Assembly (NCBI RefSeq): GCF_000383415.1
Contig: NZ_KB911259.1
Coordinates: forward strand, 1 to 64,000
Reading direction: 5' to 3'
DNA: 64,000 nucleotides
Source: Hyphomicrobium zavarzinii ATCC 27496
GTDB lineage: Bacteria; Pseudomonadota; Alphaproteobacteria; Rhizobiales; Hyphomicrobiaceae
Part shown: in pieces, positions 15,872 through 26,426 of the stretch
How the letters are laid out: each line of letters opens with the position of its first letter
How positions within the stretch are numbered: the stretch's first letter is position 1
The notes under the pieces: model-generated
Told to the model about the DNA's origin: nothing
The model's input: only the letters and a program-made list of their open reading frames with translations
Databases searched by the model: none
Made by a program: the position numbers and the translations under genes

Positions 15872-16141
15872 ATGCGGCGGAAAGGCGAACTCAGCAAGAG
15901 CATGATCGACCGGCAGTGGCCCCACCAAGTCGCATTGCCCGAACGGCTGTCATGCCGCTCACACTGGCCGCCCCAACACGCATTCTGCAACGGCCTCGAC
16001 GTGTCACCGCGTGGGCATTGCTTTGTCCGCAATGGGGAGTGGTGGAACGTACGATGCTTTGCCGTGAAGGAGGATGCCGAACGGTTCATCCAGACCTTCG
16101 GCGGGGAATACATGACACCGGAAACTCGCCCCCGCCATTGA
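15872..16141 (+). CDS. Small protein divergent from umuDC, possible SOS gene
   Basis: 89 residues from the ATG at 15872 (MRRKGELSKSMIDRQWPHQ). Motifs include QVALP, a CPRGH-like segment (VSPRGHCFVRNGEWWNVRCFA) and FIQTFGGEYM. There is no signal peptide or membrane segment. It is compact and Trp/Cys/His-containing, and looks like a conserved small protein, but no family name could be given. It is divergent from umuD and shares its LexA box, so DNA-damage induction is plausible. A terminator-like hairpin lies 58 bases downstream. Confidence 0.68.
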   Translation: MRRKGELSKSMIDRQWPHQVALPERLSCRSHWPPQHAFCNGLDVSPRGHCFVRNGEWWNVRCFAVKEDAERFIQTFGGEYMTPETRPRH

Positions 16142-16198
16142 GATGGCGTTCGTTGTTGGAAAATTCGCACCCGGCACTTTGGAACAACCCGCATAAAG

Positions 16199-16234
16199 AA
16201 AGGCCTGTCCTTGAACTTCGGAGACAGGCCTTTT
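16199..16234. terminator. Bidirectional terminator-like hairpin
   Basis: AAAGGCCTGTC (16199-16209) pairs with GACAGGCCTTT (16223-16233), loop 13 bases, with T-rich flanks on both strands. It lies between the convergent small genes ending at 16141 and 16238 and can serve both. Confidence 0.8.
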
Positions 16235-16237
16235 CGA

Positions 16238-16456
16238 CTATCGTTTTTGGATCAGTATCCTCGATACAGCAGTCACCCAAACGGCGAATGCGCATGTAAA
16301 CCCAACAAGCGCCGACGCCGGCACCTCCAGGAACAGCGCGTCCGATCCGAACCAAGCCGTCTGTTCATCGAGAATCGCCAGCCCCGTCCCGAATGCGTAG
16401 AGGACCACAACAAGCGACGCCGTCAACAAAACGGCGGAACCCAACACTTTAAGCAT
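16238..16456 (-). CDS. Small two-helix membrane protein
   Basis: 72 residues with two hydrophobic segments (VLGSAVLLTASLVVVLYAFGTGLAIL and VPASALVGFTCAFAVWVTAV) separated by a short acidic loop. The ATG at 16456 has AAAGGA about seven bases upstream on the minus strand. No family was recognised and no neighbour suggests a specific job. It is likely an inner-membrane protein of the accessory region. Confidence 0.6.
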   Translation of the reverse strand: MLKVLGSAVLLTASLVVVLYAFGTGLAILDEQTAWFGSDALFLEVPASALVGFTCAFAVWVTAVSRILIQKR

Positions 16457-16686
16457 CGATGTTTCCTTTCTCCCCCCGCATGCGCGGAGGGCATGCGGTT
16501 GAAGAACCTAACAATCGGGGTATGGGTCGCCCGGACGCTTTTTCAACTCCTCGATGCAGTTTTTTATTTCGGCACACCGATCGGCACGATGAAAACCAAC
16601 CCGCCGTATCACAGGCGCATCCGCATACCCTGTCAGGACTGCTCTGCACTCCCTCCATAATTATACCGAAACAAAGGAGAGCAAGA

Positions 16687-16980
16687 GTGCTTACACGTCA
16701 GCTTATGTGCGCAATCACCCTACTCGCTGCAAGCATAGGGCCCCTTTGCACCGCATACGCCCTGGAAAGCGTGACCGACACCAACAGCCGCGCATCCAAC
16801 GGAGCCCTGCTTCGCCATCAGGCGCAAATTCGCTCGGCCCAAATGAACGAAGTCTCAACACTGCAAGCCCAGGCAGATGCCCTTCTTGAATGCACGGCCA
16901 AAGGCCGCTTATACGCCCCCGGCGACACTGCCGCTGATGCGCATGGCTGCATTGATATTCAAGTCACCATCGAACAATGA
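16687..16980 (+). CDS. Exported small protein with C-x-YAPGDT-GC motif
   Basis: 97 residues starting at a GTG with AAGGAG seven bases upstream. An N-terminal signal peptide (LTRQLMCAITLLAASIGPLCTAYA) is followed by a helical, Gln-rich part and a C-terminal motif ECTAKGRLYAPGDT...HGCI. A similar arrangement (TCNKRNKFYKPADTDGC) occurs in the next gene, so the two are probably related. The stop overlaps the next ATG (ATGA), indicating translational coupling. Function is unknown; secreted or surface location is inferred from the signal. Confidence 0.65.
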   Translation: MLTRQLMCAITLLAASIGPLCTAYALESVTDTNSRASNGALLRHQAQIRSAQMNEVSTLQAQADALLECTAKGRLYAPGDTAADAHGCIDIQVTIEQ

Positions 16981-17688
16981 AAGCTATGCTCATGAAATCC
17001 ACCGTCCTCGTTCTCAGTCTTGCAAGTTGCATCGCTTTGCAGGGAACCCATGCCCTCGAGGCCACCGCCCCTGCCGAAGAACGTTCGCGAAGCGTCTCCT
17101 GAAGTGAACATCGCCGCACAGAACAGCTTGATCAGCGCCGCCATCACCAAGGTCAACAAGGACCTGATGGCCATCCTCACGTGCAACAAGAGGAACAAGT
17201 TCTACAAACCAGCCGACACAGACGGGTGCGTCGGAGCAACCGTCTCCACGACCACCGCTACCATCATGGACGCGCTGCCCAAGGTCGAGTTCGACAGCTA
17301 CCCCGGTTACGTAAGAACGAAGAAGGGATTCAGCGGATCATCGACCCGCCACATCAGTCTTGCGGAGATCATCTCGAAAGGCGCCACATCCGTCTCCGTG
17401 AAAGCCACCAAGAGCGGCTTCATCGGAAATTGCCAACGAGGCGACGTCGTCATGAACATCGCGAATTTGAAGACAAACGTCACAACCACGACATTCCAAT
17501 GCCACTATGACAATAGTCCCAACCGCAGCACCTTTTTCAGCTGGAGCTACGACGCTTCGAGCAAGATGCTCGCGGTGCAGGCGCGCATGGCCCAAACCAA
17601 AACCAACATGGCCAATGCCGCGCTGACCGGCATGTCCGCCACCTACGAAATCACGAAGACGGTCCTGAGAATCGGTGATGGCAAGTGA
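16977..17688 (+). pseudogene. Exported protein gene with a frameshift after the signal peptide
   Basis: The ATG at 16977 overlaps the preceding stop and encodes a signal peptide (MKAMLMKSTVLVLSLASCIA; LASC could be a lipobox, or cleavage could follow THA). This frame stops at 17100. The rest of the protein continues in another frame from about 17040-17099 to 17688 (ASPEVNIAAQNSLISAAIT... to ILRIGDGK). The 712-base span is one base more than a whole number of codons. The body has the CNKRNKFYKPADTDGC motif shared with the upstream gene. It is either a recent pseudogene, a sequencing error or a frameshifting gene. Confidence 0.65.
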
Positions 17689-17768
17689 CGTAGCCAAATA
17701 CATTCCCTAATGAGCCAGGAACGAGCCCGAAATCGGTCGTCCGACGTTGCCGCGGCACGGGCTCCTGT

Positions 17769-18845
17769 TCAGTCTTCGCCATCCCCTATCGGAAGATCCA
17801 TCTGGAGGATTGTCTCTCCGCCTTGCGACAGCTTGGATACCGACACGCCGACCAGCCTGATGCCAATGGTCACCGGGTAAACCGTGCGGACAAGTGCCAC
17901 GCAAAGCTCACGCAAATGCGCCGGCGAGCGGATCGGTGACTGCAACGTCCTGCTGCGTGTCACGGTCTGGAAATCGGCATACTTCACTTTAACGGTGACG
18001 GTTTGCCCATAGATCTGCTTATCCTGACACCAAACCCAAACATCCTCCGCCATGCGAAGTATCCCTTCCTCAATTTCCTCAGCAAGGAAGAGGTCGCGAT
18101 CAAAGGTCGTCTCGCTGCCAGAAGATTTGCGGGGACGGTTGGGCACGACCGGCCTGTCGTCCTGGCCCCGGGCAATGCCGAAGTACCAAGCTGCGGATCT
18201 CCCAAAATGTTCCTCCAGAAAGAGGAGAGCTTTCTGCTTGAGATCAACACCGGTATGGATCCCAAGCCGCTTCATCTTTTCCGCCGTCACAGGCCCCACA
18301 CCATGAAACCGCTCGATGGGAAGCCCCTCGACAAACGCCTCGCCCATCTCCGGAGGCACAACAAACTGCCCGTTGGGCTTCCGCTGGTCTGATGCGAGCT
18401 TCGCCAGGAATTTGTTGTAGGACACTCCGGCAGATGCCGTGAGACCCGTCAGCTCCCGAATACGGGCGCGGATCTCCTTTGCCATCTGAGAGGCGGTCGG
18501 AACGCCGCGCAGGTTCTCGGTCACGTCCAAGAAGGCCTCATCCAGCGAAAGCGGTTCAATAATGGGCGTATACTCAAGGAAGATGGCGCGGATCTCCATC
18601 GACACCGCCCGGTAGACCTCAAAGCGTGGGGGCACAAACACCAAGTGCGGGCATTTCCGCAGGGCCGTGACCGACGGCATGGCCGATCTCACGCCAAACG
18701 TTCGCGCCTCGTAGCTCGCGGCGGCCACGACGCCGCGTTTCGCCGCATACCCTACCGCCACAGGCCTCCCGCGCAGCTCCGGGTTGTCCCGCTGCTCGAT
18801 CGACGCAAAGAACGCGTCCATATCGATGTGAATGATCTTACGCAC
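17769..18845 (-). CDS. dinB: DNA polymerase IV (DinB)
   Basis: Y-family polymerase of 358 residues from the GTG at 18845, which gives the normal DinB N terminus RKIIHIDMDAFFASIEQRD; the frame is open to 18938. Metal-binding residues are Asp8 and Asp102/Glu103 (SLDEAFLDV). The YEARTFGVRSAMPS segment and the little-finger domain are present. It would perform low-fidelity lesion bypass. No GTTC-N7-GTTC box was found upstream. With umuDC 2.4 kb away, this region carries two translesion polymerases. Confidence 0.93.
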   Translation of the reverse strand: MRKIIHIDMDAFFASIEQRDNPELRGRPVAVGYAAKRGVVAAASYEARTFGVRSAMPSVTALRKCPHLVFVPPRFEVYRAVSMEIRAIFLEYTPIIEPLSLDEAFLDVTENLRGVPTASQMAKEIRARIRELTGLTASAGVSYNKFLAKLASDQRKPNGQFVVPPEMGEAFVEGLPIERFHGVGPVTAEKMKRLGIHTGVDLKQKALLFLEEHFGRSAAWYFGIARGQDDRPVVPNRPRKSSGSETTFDRDLFLAEEIEEGILRMAEDVWVWCQDKQIYGQTVTVKVKYADFQTVTRSRTLQSPIRSPAHLRELCVALVRTVYPVTIGIRLVGVSVSKLSQGGETILQMDLPIGDGED

Positions 18846-19269
18846 GGAGATATCTATCCCCAAAGCCTTGCCGGGCGTCACGCCGCAATCAATGACAGAT
18901 CGAAAGATAATTTGGACACTCGGTCCATCGACTGGCATTCGTCGTTTGCGTACCTATCATCGTGCCGTAGCGCACCGCACGCTTCACCCCAAATGATCAT
19001 ACCGGAAGGCGGTGCGGTCCTGACAGCTCCCCCTTCAAAAGGGGCCGCGCTATTTTTGAAGGGGCATCATGCCGAACCGGACGACGACAAGTCTTAGCGT
19101 CTCCCGCACCCGATCAAGATGGTCCGCGGAATGGGGCGGACCGGTCCCCCGCAAGGGCTTGGCAAGTAAGCCTCCAGCACCATGGTCAACCGACGACATC
19201 GCTTTGTGGCTTTATTCTCTGCAGGGCGCTGCGTACATTGCACCAAGTTGTCAACGGCAAGGATGCTCC
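18846..19269. other. Intergenic, no gene recognised
   Basis: 424 bases between divergent dinB and the NUDIX gene. The dinB frame stays open for the first 93 bases. Nothing resembling a tRNA, LexA box or clear terminator was seen. Confidence 0.5.
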
Positions 19270-19698
19270 GTGAAAGAAAAGCGAGAGGCTCACATCGTAA
19301 CACTCGGCGTGCAGGCCGTTGTGCTTGCGCCGAACGGGCATGTCCTCCTCATCGAACATCGGTACCGTCCGGGCTGGCATTTTCCAGGCGGCGGCGTTGA
19401 GCACGCGGAGACCGTGGATGTGGCGTTGGCGCGAGAACTCGAGGAAGAGACGGGCATCAGGCCGACGTCAGAGCCAAAACTCGTCGGTTTTTACGCGCAT
19501 TTCGACGAGTTTCCTGGCGATCATATCGCTCTCTACCGTGTCGTTGATTGGGTGCAGGCCCGCCCCTTCAAGCCGGGCCTCGAAATCGCAAACTGTGCCT
19601 TCTTTGCTTTGAACGCTCTCCCGACGTCCACCACCCGCGCAACCCGCGCGAGGCTTGACGAACTCTTCCACCACGCGCCCCTCTCTGCCCATTGGTAG
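19270..19698 (+). CDS. NUDIX hydrolase
   Basis: 142 residues from a GTG at 19270, preceded by CAAGGA; the frame is open upstream, but the family N terminus (EAHIVTLGVQAVVLAPNGHVLLIEHRY) fits this start. The Nudix box is complete: GGVEHAE-x7-RELEEETGI, with the Mg-binding Glu residues. NUDIX enzymes hydrolyse nucleoside diphosphates linked to another group; the substrate cannot be told from sequence. It stands alone, downstream of dinB on the opposite strand. Confidence 0.85.
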   Translation: MKEKREAHIVTLGVQAVVLAPNGHVLLIEHRYRPGWHFPGGGVEHAETVDVALARELEEETGIRPTSEPKLVGFYAHFDEFPGDHIALYRVVDWVQARPFKPGLEIANCAFFALNALPTSTTRATRARLDELFHHAPLSAHW

Positions 19699-19991
19699 AG
19701 CCCCCATTCCGGTCCCGTGATCGTGAACCTGGATTTCCTAGTACGGAAGGACGCCACACTTATTTGGGCTTTGCGCTTCACGAGGCGCGACATTCAGTCT
19801 ACACGCAAATGTTGCAGAGCTGCGCGGAACGTGCAACCGTCAGGTGGGGATTTGGCAATGCATTGCCACGGCTGGATCTAGTCCTGACCAGTCGATCTCG
19901 CACACTCAGGTACCGTCGCTTGCGAACCATTGACGACAAGCGAACGATCAATGCTGACTGTTTCTAATGACGAGCTACACGGGGGCATTGC

Positions 19992-20342
19992 GTGTCAAAC
20001 AAAGGAATTTTGGACCCGCTTATCATCGAGCTCACCAATCATTGCAGCCGGCTGGACCGCATGTCCAACGAGTTCCACGCAGCGGTTCGCGCAGGCAAGA
20101 CGCCGGACGTCGACGTGACGGCCGTCATGCGCGATGTGGGTGATGCTGTAGAGCTCTGTGCGCGCATTCTTCGTGATCCAACCTCAAAGCGTTCATACCT
20201 CGATGGTTCGGTTCGGGCCTTGTCCTTTACCCTGCGCGCTGCGCACGAGGCTCTCGACGCGCTGATCCTCGCCCATCACCCGCCCTCAGGTGAATCTCCA
20301 TCCAGCCCCGGGAGCGGAGCTTCGTCGGTTCCAGCGGCTTAA
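19992..20342 (+). CDS. Hypothetical helical protein upstream of manC
   Basis: 116 residues from a GTG at 19992 (SNKGILDPLIIELTNHCSRLDRM). The sequence is mostly helical, with a Pro/Ser-rich tail (HHPPSGESPSSPGSGAS). No signal peptide, membrane segment or known domain was recognised. It ends 23 bases before the manC start, so co-transcription is likely. It marks the return to chromosomal-looking gene content after the accessory region. Confidence 0.6.
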   Translation: MSNKGILDPLIIELTNHCSRLDRMSNEFHAAVRAGKTPDVDVTAVMRDVGDAVELCARILRDPTSKRSYLDGSVRALSFTLRAAHEALDALILAHHPPSGESPSSPGSGASSVPAA

Positions 20343-20365
20343 GTGACAAGTGGGGAGTTTGGGAT

Positions 20366-21805
20366 TTGATTATCCCGGTCATCCTGTCGGGCGGCTCGGG
20401 AACCCGGCTCTGGCCCCTCTCGCGGGCCATGTATCCGAAGCAGTTCGTCAGCGGTTTGAACGGAGAGAAGGCGAGCCTGCTCTCCGCCACCCTCGCGCGC
20501 CTCGCGCCGCAGAATGGCTTCGCTGCCCCCATCGTCGTCTGCAACAACGCGCACCGCTTTCTGGTGCGCGAGCACGCGGCCGAGGCGGGCGTGGAGCCGG
20601 AGAGCGTGGTGCTGGAGCCCAGCGCCCGTAACACGGCCCCTGCCATCGCCGTCGCCGCGCTCCTCGCCGCCCGGCGCGATCCCGCTGCCATCCTCGCCAT
20701 CATGCCGTCCGATCACGTGATCGCGGATACGGCGGGCTTCGCGGACGCCGTGCGCCGCGCAGCGGAGGTCGCGAGCCGCGGGCGTATTGTCCTCTTCGGT
20801 ATCGCGCCCACCGAGCCGCACACCGGCTACGGCTACATCCGCAAGGGCAACGCCCTCGCGGAGGGCACCGAGGGCGCCTTCGAGGTCGACAGCTTCTTCG
20901 AGAAGCCGAACGCGGAAACCGCGCAAACCTACCTCGAGGATGGGCGCTACCTCTGGAACAGCGGTATCTTCGTCTTCCGGGCCGACACCTATCTGGACGA
21001 GCTGGCCCGCCATAACCGCGCCGTGCTGGCCGCGGCACGCGAAGCGCTCGAACATGCGAGCGAGGACTTGGGCTTTCTCCGCCTCGATGAAACAGCCTTC
21101 GCCAAGGCGCCGAGCATCTCCGTCGACTACGCCGTGATGGAGAAGACCGACAAGGCCGCCGTGCTGCCTCTCTCCATCGGCTGGAGCGATCTCGGATCAT
21201 GGGCCTCGCTCTGGGATGCCGCCCCGCGCAATGCGGAGGGCAACTTCATCCAGGGCGACGCGCTGACCGAGGACACCACCGACTGCTACATCCGCAGCGA
21301 GAAGGCCCTCATCTCCACCATCGGCGTGAAGGATCTGGTGATCGTGGAGACGCCGGACACCGTGCTGGTGGCCGACAAATCCCGCTCACAGGATGTTGCC
21401 CGCTTCGTCACCCGCCTCAAGGCCGCGAACCGCAAGGAGCAGGAGCAGCACCTCAGAAGCTATCGGCCGTGGGGGTTCTTCGAGACGCTCAACATGGGCC
21501 CGCGCTTCCAGGTGAAGCTCTTGCACGTGAAGCCGGGCGGCATCCTCTCCATGCAAATGCACCATCATCGCTCCGAGCACTGGGTCGTGGTGCAGGGCAC
21601 CGCCCGCGTGACCGTGGACGGCACCGAGAAACTCGTCCGCGAGAACGAAAGCGTCTACATCGTCGCCACCCAGTGGCACCGGCTCGAAAATCCGGGAAAA
21701 GTTCCTCTGGAGCTCATCGAGGTCCAGATCGGCACTTATCTCGGCGAGGACGACATCATCCGCAGCGACGATATCTACAATCGCGGTGACGGCGAAACCC
21801 GCTGA
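20366..21805 (+). CDS. manC: Mannose-1-phosphate guanylyltransferase / mannose-6-phosphate isomerase
   Basis: Bifunctional sugar-nucleotide enzyme of 479 residues starting at TTG. The nucleotidyltransferase domain opens IPVILSGGSGTRLWPLSR...YPKQF (the GGSGTRLWP pyrophosphorylase signature) and has FxEKP at SFFEKPN. The C-terminal type II phosphomannose isomerase cupin begins RPWGFFETL and contains GGILSMQMHHHRSEHWVVVQG. It makes GDP-mannose for polysaccharides. The TTG follows a GGGAG-rich stretch. Confidence 0.95.
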   Translation: MIIPVILSGGSGTRLWPLSRAMYPKQFVSGLNGEKASLLSATLARLAPQNGFAAPIVVCNNAHRFLVREHAAEAGVEPESVVLEPSARNTAPAIAVAALLAARRDPAAILAIMPSDHVIADTAGFADAVRRAAEVASRGRIVLFGIAPTEPHTGYGYIRKGNALAEGTEGAFEVDSFFEKPNAETAQTYLEDGRYLWNSGIFVFRADTYLDELARHNRAVLAAAREALEHASEDLGFLRLDETAFAKAPSISVDYAVMEKTDKAAVLPLSIGWSDLGSWASLWDAAPRNAEGNFIQGDALTEDTTDCYIRSEKALISTIGVKDLVIVETPDTVLVADKSRSQDVARFVTRLKAANRKEQEQHLRSYRPWGFFETLNMGPRFQVKLLHVKPGGILSMQMHHHRSEHWVVVQGTARVTVDGTEKLVRENESVYIVATQWHRLENPGKVPLELIEVQIGTYLGEDDIIRSDDIYNRGDGETR

Positions 21806-22077
21806 GCGGGAGCGCATTGATCAGCTCACGGCTCATCATCGCCGCCGCCGTGCAAGAGCCTGCCCGCAACGCCTGCGGGTTATCCCCAGAATTTTCATAA
21901 GCCGGCCGCGCGAGCGTCGTCACCACACATCAGCCATCTCGCTCGCGTACTCGACGCAGGCGAGCCGATGTGGTTTGTAAAGCGGCCGGTCCGGGGGGAG
22001 TGGCGGGTCCACATTCAAGTTCGAAACGTCTTTCGTGCTTTCTGGGCGAAATGGGCTTCGGCCCGTTCAAGAAGAAA

Positions 22078-22566
22078 ATGCGACAACGCAACAGGCCAGG
22101 TCCGCCCCGTCGGAGTTCAAGCGTGTATTCAGCGTGTCTTGCTGCCATCTGCCGTTCCGCTGCGCGGCGCGTGCCCAAGGGGATCGCCGCCGCACTCATC
22201 GCGCTTGGCTTTGTCTGCGCCATTCCTTCCGCCGAAGCACAGCAGAAGAAAAAGGAGGCCCCGGCCGCCGCGCCCGCAGCCGCCGCGCCTGTGGCCGACG
22301 ATCCCGAATGCCTGACCATCAGCCAATCCTCCTCCGCCACCTACATGATCGAGAACAAGAGCTGCCCGGAGGCGAGCGTGCTGGCCTCCATCGAGCTCGC
22401 GGACGAAGGTACGCTGGCCCGCTGCTTCACCAAGAAGATCCGGAGCCAGATCTCCATCGCGAGCCAGGGCGCCGTCCCCTACATCAACTATCAGTGCATC
22501 GAAGGAGCACCGGGATGCTCGATCGACGTGTTGCGCACCATGTTTCCCGAATGTCACGCGGGCTGA
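22078..22566 (+). CDS. Exported protein of unknown function
   Basis: 162 residues from the ATG at 22078; the frame is open to 21970. A hydrophobic signal (GIAAALIALGFVCAIPSAEAQ) is followed by a Lys/Ala linker (QQKKKEAPAAAPAAAAP) and a compact Cys-containing domain (ECLTISQSS...CPEASVLASIEL...CFTKKI...YQCIEGAPGCSIDVLRTMFPEC), probably disulfide-bonded in the periplasm. No family was recognised. Confidence 0.65.
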   Translation: MRQRNRPGPPRRSSSVYSACLAAICRSAARRVPKGIAAALIALGFVCAIPSAEAQQKKKEAPAAAPAAAAPVADDPECLTISQSSSATYMIENKSCPEASVLASIELADEGTLARCFTKKIRSQISIASQGAVPYINYQCIEGAPGCSIDVLRTMFPECHAG

Positions 22567-22682
22567 GGAGAGGTTGCATCGGCCCCGAAGCGGCGGTGGA
22601 TGCGACGCAGGGACAGCAGGCCGAATGGCCCGCTTTCCGATAAGACTTTGGAATTAACGGGGTAGGGACAAGATCCGACGCC

Positions 22683-23888
22683 ATGGCCGCCTTCAATCGC
22701 GATGCCGCGCTTGAGCGCCAGCAGATCCATGAGATCTCGCTCAACGTCGCCCGCAGGCTGCTCAAGGTGCTGGAGCGGTCACGCGCGGCGCCTCCGCACA
22801 TTGGCGCCGACATCGAAGCGTCCGCCCGCCTGATCGCCGACATCCAGCGAGAGATCGACCAGCTCATGGCGGCCTTGCCGCCGCGCGAGCTGATGGACAT
22901 CGCAGTGCTGACGCACATCCTCGGCAGCCACCGCCGCGCGCTGGATCTGCTGGAAGTGGTGGAGCAGAAAGCATCGGGCCTGCTGCCCCGCATGGACGCC
23001 GCGCCGGATGCCGCCCAGGCGCACGCCGCTCTGCTCGCCACATCGCGCGAGATCGAGCAGAGCGCGTTTCGCCAGGAGATGCCGGGCTTGGCCGCGCCAC
23101 GCGGCCCGGTCGCCTATTTGCCCGCGCCTGCCACAGCACCGTATCCGCAGCAGCACGCCCCCATTCCGCCCGCACCCCAATGGGCACAGCCGGTAGGGCA
23201 GCGGCCCCCGCCGTCCGCTCAGCGCGCACCCATGCCGCCCAAGAGCCCCGCCAAAAAGGCGGATAAAGCGCGAAGCGCCGGCGCTGTCGCCGCCTCGAGC
23301 GTCGCCGCCATGCGGGCGCTCGTCGACAAGAACCCCACATCCGCCGCCGCACTCGCGGCTCTCACTGTCGTCGCCGGCCTCTCCATCGCCATCCTGAGCA
23401 TCGTCTCGCCCGGTATCGGCGACGGCACGCGCCGCCACGCCGCAGCAACGCTGGAACCCGGAAAGAAGCTCGACGGCCGCCTCGCCACCGCCGGGGAAAC
23501 GAGCACGGAAGAGGCGCCCGCGCCGCGAGCCTCCGGCGCCATGAGTGCCGAAGCTGCGGTCCTATCCCCGTCGGTCGGCAACGAGACGCAAGGACCGATC
23601 GTCGTGTCGCCGAACATGGAGCAGCCCTACCTCGTCGTGCTCTCCACGCGCCGCAGCACGGAAGAGTTGCAGCAGGATTACCGGGGTTTCAAATCCGCCT
23701 ACCCGCAGATTTTGGGTGACGCCAAGGCGCGCGTGGACCGCGTGCAGGGGCAGGACCGCGAGACATGGTACCGCCTGTCTCTCATTCCGCCGCACTCGCG
23801 CGCGGACGCCAAAGACCTGTGCCGAAGCCTGAAAGCAGCGGGCCTCACGGGCTGCTGGATCAAGCCGCTCCCCCTGGGCCGGCAGTAG
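22683..23888 (+). CDS. Membrane-anchored protein with C-terminal SPOR-like domain
   Basis: 401 residues. An N-terminal helical cytoplasmic part (about 1-130) is followed by a Pro/Ala/Gln-rich linker, one transmembrane helix around 225-245 ([20 protein letters not shown]) and a periplasmic region. The C-terminal 85 residues ([27 protein letters not shown]...[12 protein letters not shown]) resemble a SPOR domain, which binds denuded glycan strands at division septa. The overall layout is like FtsN/DedD-type proteins, but the large N-terminal part is unusual. It is followed by an ABC exporter on the same strand. Confidence 0.7.
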   Translation: MAAFNRDAALERQQIHEISLNVARRLLKVLERSRAAPPHIGADIEASARLIADIQREIDQLMAALPPRELMDIAVLTHILGSHRRALDLLEVVEQKASGLLPRMDAAPDAAQAHAALLATSREIEQSAFRQEMPGLAAPRGPVAYLPAPATAPYPQQHAPIPPAPQWAQPVGQRPPPSAQRAPMPPKSPAKKADKARSAGAVAASSVAAMRALVDKNPTSAAALAALTVVAGLSIAILSIVSPGIGDGTRRHAAATLEPGKKLDGRLATAGETSTEEAPAPRASGAMSAEAAVLSPSVGNETQGPIVVSPNMEQPYLVVLSTRRSTEELQQDYRGFKSAYPQILGDAKARVDRVQGQDRETWYRLSLIPPHSRADAKDLCRSLKAAGLTGCWIKPLPLGRQ

Positions 23889-23991
23889 CACCCGCACCCT
23901 GCGGAGGGGGCCCCGCCTTGCGGCCTCCGCGAAATGCACCTATGTGGTGCTCCGCAACAGAAGTTCACGCTCTCCTGCCGCGGCGGTACGC

Positions 23992-24914
23992 ATGAAGGCC
24001 ATCATCTCGATCAAGGGCGTGAACAAGACCTATGCGTCGGGTCACGTCGCCCTCAAGACTGTCAACCTCGATATCCGCGAGCGTGAGATCTTCGCGCTTC
24101 TGGGCCCGAACGGCGCCGGCAAGACCACGCTGATCAGCATTATCTGCGGCATCGTCAATCCGAGCGGCGGCGAGATCCTGGTCGACGGCATGGACATCGC
24201 GCGCGACTATCGCGCCGTCCGCGCCCTGATCGGCCTCGTGCCCCAGGAGCTCTCGACCGACATGTTCGAGACCGTATGGGCGACGGTCTCGTTCAGCCGC
24301 GGCCTGTTCGGCAAGCCTTCGAACCCCGCCTACGTCGAGAAGGTGCTGCGCGATCTCTCCCTCTGGGACAAGAAGGACAGCCGCATCATGACGCTTTCCG
24401 GCGGCATGAAGCGTCGCCTGCTCATCGCCAAGGCGCTCGCCCATGAGCCACGCATCCTTTTCCTGGACGAGCCAACCGCCGGCGTGGACGTGGAGCTGCG
24501 CAAGGACATGTGGCAAATCGTTCGTGGCCTGCGCGACAGCGGCGTCACCGTCATCCTCACCACGCACTACATCGAGGAAGCCGAGGAGATGGCCGATCGC
24601 ATCGGCGTCATCACCAAGGGTGAGTTGATCCTCGTGCAGGACAAGGTCGAGCTGATGCGCAAGCTCGGCAAAAAGCAGTTGACCTTGGAGCTTCAGAAGC
24701 CTCTCGATGCGCTTCCCCCAAGTCTCTCCCGCTATCAGCTCGAGCTGCGCCCCGGCGGCAGCACCCTCGTCTTCACCTACGACACGCAGGCCGAGCGCAC
24801 CGGCATCACCGCACTGCTGAGCGACATGCGCGAAGCCGGCATCGGCTTCAAGGATCTGGCAACCAGCCAAAGCTCGCTCGAGGACATCTTCGTCGACCTG
24901 GTGAGGCAATCGCA

Positions 24915-24918
<4 letters not shown>
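23992..24918 (+). CDS. ABC transporter ATP-binding protein (YadG-like)
   Basis: 308 residues. Walker [13 protein letters not shown], signature LSGGMKRRL, Walker [14 protein letters not shown] and the H-loop His in [11 protein letters not shown] are all present. The long C-terminal part ([19 protein letters not shown]...) is typical of ABC-2 export ATPases such as YadG. The ATG at 23992 gives the family start; the frame is open 48 bases further. The stop overlaps the permease ATG, so the pair forms one exporter. Substrate unknown. Confidence 0.92.
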
Positions 24919-25676
<758 letters not shown>

Positions 25677-25697
25677 TCGCCGCGCCCGGCGAGAGCG

Positions 25698-26414
25698 CTA
25701 TCGCTGCCCGGACATGCCCGTAGCGGTGAAGTCGCTGCGCTTGGCGGTTCCCATCAGAATGGCAGCATACTGAGATGCCCCGCTCACGAGCGCGCCGGGA
25801 TGCGCGAGATTGGCAAGCGCCCCGGCAAAGAGCGCATCGTGTCCGAGCCCCGCACGTCCTATCGTCAGCAGCGCACGATCGCGCTGGTCGATGCCTTCCA
25901 TCACGGCCTCTGCGTGCACGCGGCTGCGCACGCCCTCGAACTCGGGCATCACGGAGGCGAGGCTGTAGCGCTGGCCCGCCACGATCGACTTGAGATCGAA
26001 GTTCGCCTCGGGCGCCTCGCCTGAAAAACGCGGCGCGTTCGCCTCACGCGGACTCGGGGCATGATGAACCGTGACGAAGGCCTGATAGAGCTCGCCGAAC
26101 GACGGCCGCCCTGTTTTCGCGATATCCGGTGCGATGCGATTGCAGCCACCCCGCCAGAGCGAGGCCTCGATATCGTCCTCGCAGGTCATGCGGATCGAAT
26201 AAGCGAGCGGGAGGTCCATCCGGCCCTGCTCGTCCGAGAGCTGCACCGCGAAGGCGACCACGCTGCCCGCAAGCGCGAGGAGCACAACGGCGAGCCAATG
26301 CCGCCGGAGAAACTCCAGCGTCTCGATCACGTGGCGGGTCAAGTACGACAGCATGGCCGCGGGAGAATCCCACTGGCGGGCTCTGAAGACAAGTCTCTCC
26401 AGCGGGCCTGTCAT
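25698..26414 (-). CDS. Membrane-anchored hypothetical protein
   Basis: 238 residues with one transmembrane helix (HWLAVVLLALAGSVVAFAVQL, about 39-60) and a large, probably periplasmic remainder containing a Cys pair (MTCEDDIEASLWRGGC). No family was recognised. The gene starts 12 bases after the stop of the L,D-transpeptidase on the same strand, so they form an operon and it may act in the cell envelope. Confidence 0.65.
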   Translation of the reverse strand: MTGPLERLVFRARQWDSPAAMLSYLTRHVIETLEFLRRHWLAVVLLALAGSVVAFAVQLSDEQGRMDLPLAYSIRMTCEDDIEASLWRGGCNRIAPDIAKTGRPSFGELYQAFVTVHHAPSPREANAPRFSGEAPEANFDLKSIVAGQRYSLASVMPEFEGVRSRVHAEAVMEGIDQRDRALLTIGRAGLGHDALFAGALANLAHPGALVSGASQYAAILMGTAKRSDFTATGMSGQR

Positions 26415-26426
26415 GAACCCTGGACC

